A DNA stretch of 64,000 bases, from assembly GCA_027919835.1 (NCBI GenBank), contig JANVFP010000001.1:62001-126000 (forward strand), written 5' to 3'. The DNA comes from Lentinula raphanica. Lineage: Eukaryota > Basidiomycota > Agaricomycetes > Agaricales > Omphalotaceae. Shown here one piece after another: positions 56,920 through 64,000 of the stretch. The translations under genes and the position numbers were made by a program. The stretch's first letter is position 1. Every line of letters starts with the position of its first letter. Under the pieces are notes generated by a model. That model was not told the DNA's origin and ran no database searches. It was given only the letters and a program-made list of their open reading frames with translations.

Positions 56920-59022
56920 ATGATGGACGACGTCCTCATATCTCAACGTATGTTCACCATGAGAAACTCGAACTAAATTTTTACAAGGGTCTTCAGTTCC
57001 ACCGGATATCCTCAAGTCTTCCTTACGAGCCTTGGTATCGCAAAATTCCGCCGCTCAGAAAATTTTCGTAGAGCATGTACGTGTACTTCTCAAAGCAAGT
57101 TTACCCGCCTATGCATCACCCTCGGAGCTGTTCGGAGACAAGCCATGCTACGCTCAGTTTTTGGCTTCGATACGTTGTCTCTTCACGAGCAAGATGGCCA
57201 TTGAATCCTTTCCGTAGTGAGTCTGTCAAACAAACGTCTACGAGATTGAATAGGCCTCATCTGTTTTGCCGTAGTTTTACCCATTTCATTTCAAGCATTC
57301 CCCTGGCACATGCACAGTGGCACCCAAACGATCCTCTGTTCTCCGCCCTCAAGCAGGCTTGCGGAGACATTGTCCAGGCCATACAAGCTCTGAAAGAAAC
57401 CCGTCCAAAATCGACGGAGGAGCTTCGAGAACGTCTGCTGAGCTTGAGCAACGCGATAAGCAACTGTGAAAGCTACTGCCTGTCCAACAGCCTTCACTTC
57501 CCTTTTGCTCGTGCCCAGCTACAGGTTGTCGATGCGCTGCAGTTGATATTCCCTGATGCACATCTCCGTCAACATCACTTCAACCGTGTTACGAACGCCA
57601 CCGGTACAATGGGTGTCAATGTTGATGGCTCGACCTATGACATATTGGAACATATTCAGCTTGGTCCCTTGAAAGTGCCGCGAATCTTAAACGGGCTCTG
57701 GCAGCTGTCTTCGCCAGCTTGGGGCACAGCATCACTCGACAAGCAACATACAGACTTCGAACAGCTCATTCGTGTAGGGTTTGTGGCAACAGACATGGCA
57801 GACCATTACGTGAACCTTTTCCGTCTTTAGAACTCCTGAATGATGCCTAACGTTTCCACAAAACAGGGGGATGCAGAGCTTGTATATGGTGCATTCCGCA
57901 ATCAACTGGCGCCAGAAATCAGTAGCAAGGTGATTGCTTGCTCAAAATGGTGTGTCTTTGGGCCACCAGCTAAGCCTGTGACACATCAATTTGTCTTGTC
58001 TGCTGTGATGGAAAGATCAAGACGATTGGGAGGCCGGGTAGAGCTATTGCAGGTGCGCGAGTTCTGAAATGGTACAGGCGGTATTGATTTATCTGTGCTC
58101 ATCATAGTTCCATTGGTACGATGTGCGTAACAACAACTTGAATGATTATAGAGTGAAACATCTGATATGTCATTAACAGTATAACGCGAAAGACTACTTG
58201 CGGATCCTTGTCGAACTAGTCAAGATCACCAAAACTCACCCGCATCTGGTCAGTGCCATTGGCCTATGCAACTTTGATTCCCAACATACAGAGGAAGCAT
58301 GCCAACATCTGCTACAAGAAACAAATGAGATCGGAATTGTGTCAAACCAGATCCAAGTGAGTTACCATCTCGACTTTGAGCATCTTCGTGAGATGTTGAA
58401 AATCTGATCCACTTTCCAGTATTCGCTTATCGACACTCGCCCTTCTATAAAAATGGAGGCAGTTTGCCAAAAATTCGGAATCAAATTACTTACCTATGGC
58501 TCATTTGTAAGTGCAATATTCAGACTTGCGTCTGGTCTCTCAAGCCAATCATCATAGTGTGGGGGGTTTCTCTCCGACAAATGGCTGAATGTCAATGCAC
58601 CGAATGTCTACTCTGAGCAAGCACAGCTCACCCCATCTCAACGAAAGGTGATCCCGATTCACTTCACTGCCCACTCCCCCCATGGATAACATGATGAACA
58701 GTATTTTGATATGATAAACAACTGGGGATCATGGGATGATTTCCAAGCATTGCTTCGGGCACTGCGACGGGTAGCTACTAAGCACAATGTCGATATAGCC
58801 AATGTGGCAACTCGATGGGTGTTGGACAGACCATCTGTAGGCGCCGTGATTGCTGGCACAAGAGCTGGTATTTCGAACAATTCATTGTCAAACCTGAAGA
58901 CGTTTTCTTTGACGCTCGATGCGGAAGATACCAAACAACTGAATGGATATGCACTAGGGACAAATCGCGCACAGATGCTGTATAATCAGATTGGGGATTG
59001 TGGGAACGAGTATCGTCAATAG
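56920..59022 (+). CDS. aldo/keto reductase with N-terminal extension
   Basis: About nine exons. The C-terminal ~350 residues are an NADPH-dependent AKR: GPLKVPRILNGLWQLSSPAW, FVATDMADHYGDAELVYGAF (catalytic Asp and Tyr), KVIACSKW (Lys), QFHWYDYNAKDYL (His), AIGLCNFDSQHTEEA, QIQYSLIDTRPS, YGSFCGGFLSDKW, and ATRWVLDRPSVGAVIAGTRA for the phosphate of NADPH. Preceding this, exons from 56920 give about 190 residues of helical sequence (DILKSSLRALVSQNSAAQKI, LASIRCLFTSKMAIESFPY, ALKQACGDIVQAIQALKETR) in the same frame. The extension contains no known domain to me. The start at 56920 (or 56923) is provisional. AKRs reduce aldehydes and ketones; the substrate is unknown. Confidence 0.8.
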
Positions 59023-59284
59023 TAGCAGATATTACTACTTCTTGAATGTAATTTATCCTTCTCATATACCTTTGCACGCAGGATTCTACCGATTCCTCCA
59101 GAACCCACTGCTGAACTGAAACGTTTAAATCATAAAGCCATGTAGACTTTTCTTAGTCTGACATATTCTCAGTCAAAGCATCAAAGCCAAAACAATATGC
59201 TTCAACTTGCATACGCGAATTACTGTCACTATTCATATTACACGTCTGACTCGAACACTACTTGACTGATCCCGATAAATTCCA

Positions 59285-60777
59285 TTAAATATTGGAAAAT
59301 TTCAGTCCCATCTCTTTGACAGCCAGCTCGACTTCCTTAGGAAGACTCTCATACAAACTCTCCACTTCAGTGTGTTCTGCGGACCACCCAAGCTCTTTCG
59401 TGAGTCGGTCGGCACGACAAAAGGCACTCGATCCAAAGATCGTGTAACCGACTTGACGGGCGCGTAAGTCAACAAAGAGTGAAACCGTGCATAGAAATCT
59501 CACGCACATGCTCCTGCTTTATCTGCAATTGCCTCTGCAAAAGGGTAGGCCCCAGTTTTAGCGATCAGCCCTTGCTTGAAAAGTGTCTGGACGAATTCGG
59601 AATAGCGCATGACATTAGATGAGTAATTTGACAGAATCAGCGACTGTCCAGCTGTTTCAACAAAAGAGAAGGCTCGACTGACTTCGCCAATGATGCTGCT
59701 GAATTCACCTATCGAGGTCATATATTTTGACAAAACAAAATCTGATCAAATTCAGTCGTGCAACTTCCGTTCGTGTATATCGATCGTGTACTTACAGAAT
59801 CCTTCGTTTCCTTGTCCGATCTGTTCTCCATTCTTTCCGCCATGCAAAGCGCCTTTGAGCACCGCAGACACAGCGCTAGCAACATCTTTCACATGTACGT
59901 AGCCCGAGATATTGCGACCGGATCCGAAAGTACCTGAATATGAATACGGTTATCATCAACTCCAACTCAATGACTCGGGATTCCGACCAACCAGAATGGC
60001 CTGCTTGAGACGCAAGATCGAGGAAGATGCGATGAGGAAGGGAGATCTTCTGGAGACCTGGTCCAACACCTGATTTGACAGTCAGATGTTTCGTGAAGAT
60101 GAGAGATCAGTCTCGTCAGCATTTGTATTCATGGGAATCCGCCAGTAGAAATTTCTCTACCATAGATCAGCCCCGGTAGTACCACCATCGTTCGGATCTC
60201 CCCGTTCCTCCCAGCATCGACAATCGCCTTACAAGCATTTGCCAAAAGGTCGGACTTGATATGATTCAAATCAAACTCTGTATCCACCCAGAGACGTTCA
60301 GGAGCATACAGGTCACCCCGGGCATTATCGCCTGTGATACCTGTACCGGACATATGGATGTAGATAGGTGGAAGGGTTGGCGCATAAGAACGGCTTCGTT
60401 GCTGAAGACCTCGTAGGATGGCTGCGGATGCACAATATCCATCGATCAAGCTCAGCCTGTCAAAGCTGGTGTTACTTACCATTGACACTATTCGTATCAC
60501 CTGCGACTGCGACGTCAATAACAACATCCGCGTTCTTGGATTCAGTCTCGATAACATCGATATCGCTCAAAGAACCTTCAACTACATCAAGCTTCGAGTG
60601 CAGAGATTGCAATTGTGCCACCTTGGAGGGCGTTACATTCCTCACCAAGGCACGAATAGGGAATGTTGGAAAGTCATGAGCGAATGTTAGAAGAACCTGG
60701 CCTCCAACATAGCCTGTAGCACCAAGAAGAAAGATAGACTTGACGCCAGGAGATTGACCCAAGGGCTGAGTAGACAT
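59285..60777 (-). CDS. NAD(P)-binding epimerase/NmrA-like protein
   Basis: Five or six exons. The start MSTQPLGQSPGVKSIFLLGA leads into the Rossmann GATGYVGGQVLLTFAHDFP motif (GxxGxxG), then PIRALVRNVTPSKVAQLQSL and the strand VIDVAVAGDTNSVNG. After intron 1 come IYIHMSGTGITGDNARGDLY, ACKAIVDAGRNGEIRTMVVL, LPGLIYGVGPGLQKISLPHR, NISGYVHVKDVASAVSAVL and the end MRYSEFVQTLFKQGL, GWSAEHTEVESLYESLPKEV. The family is the atypical/extended SDR group, some members being real epimerases, others regulators. The Ser-Tyr-Lys catalytic set is not obvious, so a sensor or unknown dehydrogenase role is possible. A TATAAA lies about 60 bases before the ATG. Confidence 0.8.
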
Positions 60778-60835
60778 GGATGTGAGATAACAAACTGCAG
60801 TGAGAACTGTTACAATATTTTTGGATAGAAGACTC

Positions 60836-60841
60836 TTTATA
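60836..60841 (-). promoter_or_regulatory. TATA box of the epimerase-like gene
   Basis: TATAAA on the minus strand, about 60 bases upstream of the start at 60777. Confidence 0.55.
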
Positions 60842-61173
60842 GAGGAGTCGACGGAGCTCGGTGTGAACGTGGCAGCCTAAACGGAGGGAAAAACCGCGTT
60901 TACTGGATTGCTCTGTTTGAGCCACTGAAGTTGTTTGAAGTTGTAGAAGTCAGAAGATGAGTAATCTTTCGATTTTGCTGATCCAACTTGCTTTCGTCAA
61001 CGTCCGACCTTGGTCCGTCATACACGAATGGACACTCACTCCAGCACTCATACTACAACGTGTCACGAGGCTAGTTTGGATAATATGTACAGCGATCTAT
61101 AGCTAGGGATACATTCAAGAAATGCGAATCGTATATGTTAAACGTAGTAAGAATCTTGCGTTGCTATTGTGGT
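60842..61173. other. intergenic region
   Basis: The stretch lies between the epimerase-like start and the end of the nucleotidyltransferase-like gene. Nothing recognised. Confidence 0.5.
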
Positions 61174-63935
61174 CTATCCCATCATCCTGCGAAACAACCC
61201 TGCTCCGAACTTCGAATATGGTGAACCCGTTTCTCCTGACTCGAGCCAGAAAATGCCATTGAGATCAGTAGTATCCTGGTAAGGCTCTCTTCCAACCCAT
61301 CTCACGAACGCATCACTCTCAGCCTTCTCTGAAGTTCTGATAGCACGTTTCGATATGTTTGTCTTGAGGTGATCACGTCGACGTTCAGGTTCAAGATAAT
61401 ACAAGCGTTCGTTGGCGCGGTGGAATGCCCATAGCACTTCACGAACTCTAGAGGTACAAAGCGAGCGTGGGTAAGGGTGCGTTCACCAAAAGAGGTAGAT
61501 GCGATACTTACTCGTCGATCCGTCGATCCACCATCTGCCAGTTGAGGATACAATCTAACCTCCATATTGCCAGAACAACACCGTATTCTTCGTTCTCAGG
61601 ACCGATTATTTCAAGAGGGAATGGTTTCGTTTTGCCATCGCGCCCTTTATTCAAGTTCAACTCCTGTAGTGCTTTCATCACAAGTTCATTTGCGAACTGA
61701 ACGAATGCCTCCGTCATGAGTATGGGGATAGACATGTTGTTCTGGTCCGAAAAGATCTGGTCAATGGTGCTGGAGTACGAGACCCGTTTGATCGCCGGAA
61801 ACGTTTCGATTCGATCGTCAGCAACATGATTCCATTCTTCCTGCATAGCGTCTAATTCACGTTTGTTGAAACTATCGATGGCCTCGGTGAAGTTTGGGAT
61901 GGTGAAATTATCGTCCCATTCGTACCTAGAAGCGGGGATAGGTTGAGGAGGTCAAATAGACGGACTCGGTACTCACGCAGGGGTATCATCATATGCAACT
62001 TGTCCGATATTACTGTAAGCATCTTCAGCAAATATATGTTCATAGATCCTTGGAAAACCAGGAATTTCAGCATCCAGAGTCTCAAGAAAGTGAGGACCAC
62101 TTACTCAATTGTCCCTTCTACTTCCAACTCCCACAAAGCAACATGTCTCATGAGCAGACCAAACCCAGTTAGACAGCTCCTCCCAAGCGGCTCTGAGGTG
62201 ATTTGACCGTATCCTTCTAACATCGCATGCGAAAACACAGGTACCCCTTTCTTGCCTTTGATTCTTGGCCAATGTTTCGCCGGCCAATGGAACGTCAACA
62301 CCTCGTCGCTCTGACCGCATTGGATGTAACGATTGACAACTTCGCGTGTCCACGCTCGAGCCTGGCTAGCAATAAGGGGAAGAGACAACGGAGGTTCTTG
62401 AAGTTCTTCTCCAAGGGAAATTTCGGCGAGGAGTGACTCAGAATTAGCGGACTGGAAGGGCGAGAGATATCCGATGTAGAGCGGGATGATACGGATACCG
62501 TAGCCACGTTTAGCGTACTTGAATACACTGCGAGAAAGTGTTCATCAGTGGAAGATGGGGGTTTAGGCTAGAAGAACGAACCGTTTGTCCCGGGTCGCTT
62601 TCCTGTCTCCGAGGTAGTGCCCGTTCACTAGATCCATTGTGAAAACATTTGTCCCAGCTACAAAAACATATAAAAGGACCTGTACAGCTACGAGGACACG
62701 TTGACTCACTTTCTAGTGCGCGCACGAAACGGGGTAACATCCAAACTTGCTTCCCATCCCATCCGACAGCGCAAATATCTAGATCGAAATTGAGGAGGAC
62801 TTCTCTTGGACTCTTGACGAGCTTCAGGACAATCTGGACTCGCCGTTTTGGCCACTCCGAGTACAGCGTGATAGTTTGCGAGTTTCGTACGATGAGAAAC
62901 GGCGCATCCACTGATCCTAAATTGCTCTGATACACCTCAACAATGTGCTTGATTTTCTCATTTGCGGCTTCGACGTCCAACCCGTAGATATACAGATCAA
63001 TATCAGAAGAAAGCCATTCGGTCGGCTGATTGAGATATGAGCGTTCGGAGTCAGGTAGACTTGCTGTTGGGGGGATATCCGGCGTGAGGAGCGCACCAAG
63101 GACAAGACCTCCCGCGATGAAGATATTGTCCCAGTCGAGGCCTGCAAGCAATCCTCCGGACATGCAATCGAATCGACCTTTGAAGTCAGAGACAGAGGGT
63201 TGAACGAATATTGTTGAAGGCCGTCTATCGGCGAGGACAGTAAAACCCGGTATCGCATCAACGGGGAAACGAGTGATCTTGAGCGCATGAGCATATTCAG
63301 AAACGGTGGGAGACATGACTGGAGTGCAGCTATGCAGAGTTTTCCGAAGGTCGTCTATTCGGACTAGACCAACTTGCCATGGCTTGAGGGCCGGAGGAGA
63401 ATCCGCATGGGGTTTGGATAGAGTACGAAGGAAGACTTCGTTGCGAAGGACCCTGAAAAGGGATTGAAATGAAGGGCAGGAAATAAAGTATATAACTCGA
63501 AAATACTAACCATTCATCGACGTCGTCAACTAGCTCGTCAGTCTCCAAGAGTTTTGTCTTCTTGTTAGGACCTTGCTCGGTTGTGTCGTCAGAGCTGTGT
63601 ACGAGACTACTCCCGACGCGTCGAATGGTATAGGGAAGCTTTGCCCACGACCAAACACTTTTCTTCAAGAGTTCATTCGCGTTCTCGACGCGCTTGACGG
63701 CTGCGTGTATGATAGCCGCGTCTTCTTCGACGTGTTGACCGAGATATCCCTCGAAAGTCAGACCAGCAATGTCTAGACCCAAAAGCTTGCAAGTGATGGT
63801 ACTCGCAGCCTGCTTCTCGACCGTGTCTTTCCACAACTTGAGTTGGGTGTTGACAGCCTCGATAGCGATGGTACTCTGCGAAGCCCCTTTTTTGAGAACT
63901 TTTCGAAGCTCGGGGTCAGTAGCAGTGCTGAGCAT
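61174..63935 (-). CDS. nucleotidyltransferase-like fungal protein
   Basis: About nine exons read toward the left. The start at 63935 is provisional; upstream exons may lie beyond the window. The N-terminal part is helical (MLSTATDPELRKVLKKGASQ, IAIEAVNTQLKLWKDTV, LVDDVDEW, then VLRNEVFLRTLSKPH). A conserved core has FIAGGLVLGALLTPD and, after a linker, WLSSDIDLYIYGLDVEAANE, matching the GG and DxD motif of pol-beta-type nucleotidyltransferases, plus VLLNFDLDICAVGWDGKQVW as a possible third acidic strand. Later exons give FTMDLVNGHYLGDRKATRDK, LTGFGLLMRHVALWELE and a C-terminal helical end. I recall related large proteins in many basidiomycetes; no biochemical role is known to me. The activity is inferred only from the motif spacing. 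Confidence 0.7.
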
Positions 63936-64000
63936 TGCCCTTGTTCTTCCTTCGCGGTTATACGACGGTTCTATGAGTCGCCGGTGGGTCAATTATGGCA

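Overview
The window reads as nuclear DNA from a filamentous basidiomycete, most likely an agaricomycete. Almost every gene is split by 45-70 nt GT-AG introns with fungal branch sites. The content also fits: a laccase, F-box/LRR-like proteins, a DUF6534-type membrane protein, fungal MFS transporters, a cytochrome P450, a Baeyer-Villiger monooxygenase and many signal-peptide proteins. No rRNA, tRNA, CRISPR array or intact transposase was found. Exon joins were worked out by hand from frame, splice motifs and family resemblance.

Left part (1-13.6 kb): five secreted-protein genes, an MFS transporter, a P450 and a roughly 3 kb tandem segmental duplication. Each duplicate carries a paralogue of a secreted two-repeat protein. 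The flanking genes were lost in a complementary way, and the second paralogue ends in DNA from a deleted neighbour.

Middle part (14.8-33.8 kb): an inverted duplication of an F-box gene plus the tail of a ComA/HSA32-like gene brackets an AT-rich island holding a DUF6534 gene. Next come two tandem C2H2-RING genes with conserved promoters, a small AT-rich gene and a third F-box gene. Relics are common here.

Right part (34-64 kb): a 14-exon laccase and mitochondrial ribosomal protein uS7m, then an MFS/BVMO/alpha-beta-hydrolase group that could form a small oxidative pathway. After these come an SMP-30-like secreted propeller, a ZNF511-like zinc-finger protein, a fungal C2-domain protein with a GC-AG intron, an aldo/keto reductase with an N-terminal extension, an NAD(P)-binding epimerase-like protein and a nucleotidyltransferase-like protein at the edge.

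The strongest theme is local duplication followed by decay. Several genes have broken copies elsewhere in the same 64 kb: the DUF6534 gene, the 47.7 kb small gene, the ComA-like gene, an F-box gene and a 99-residue secreted protein.
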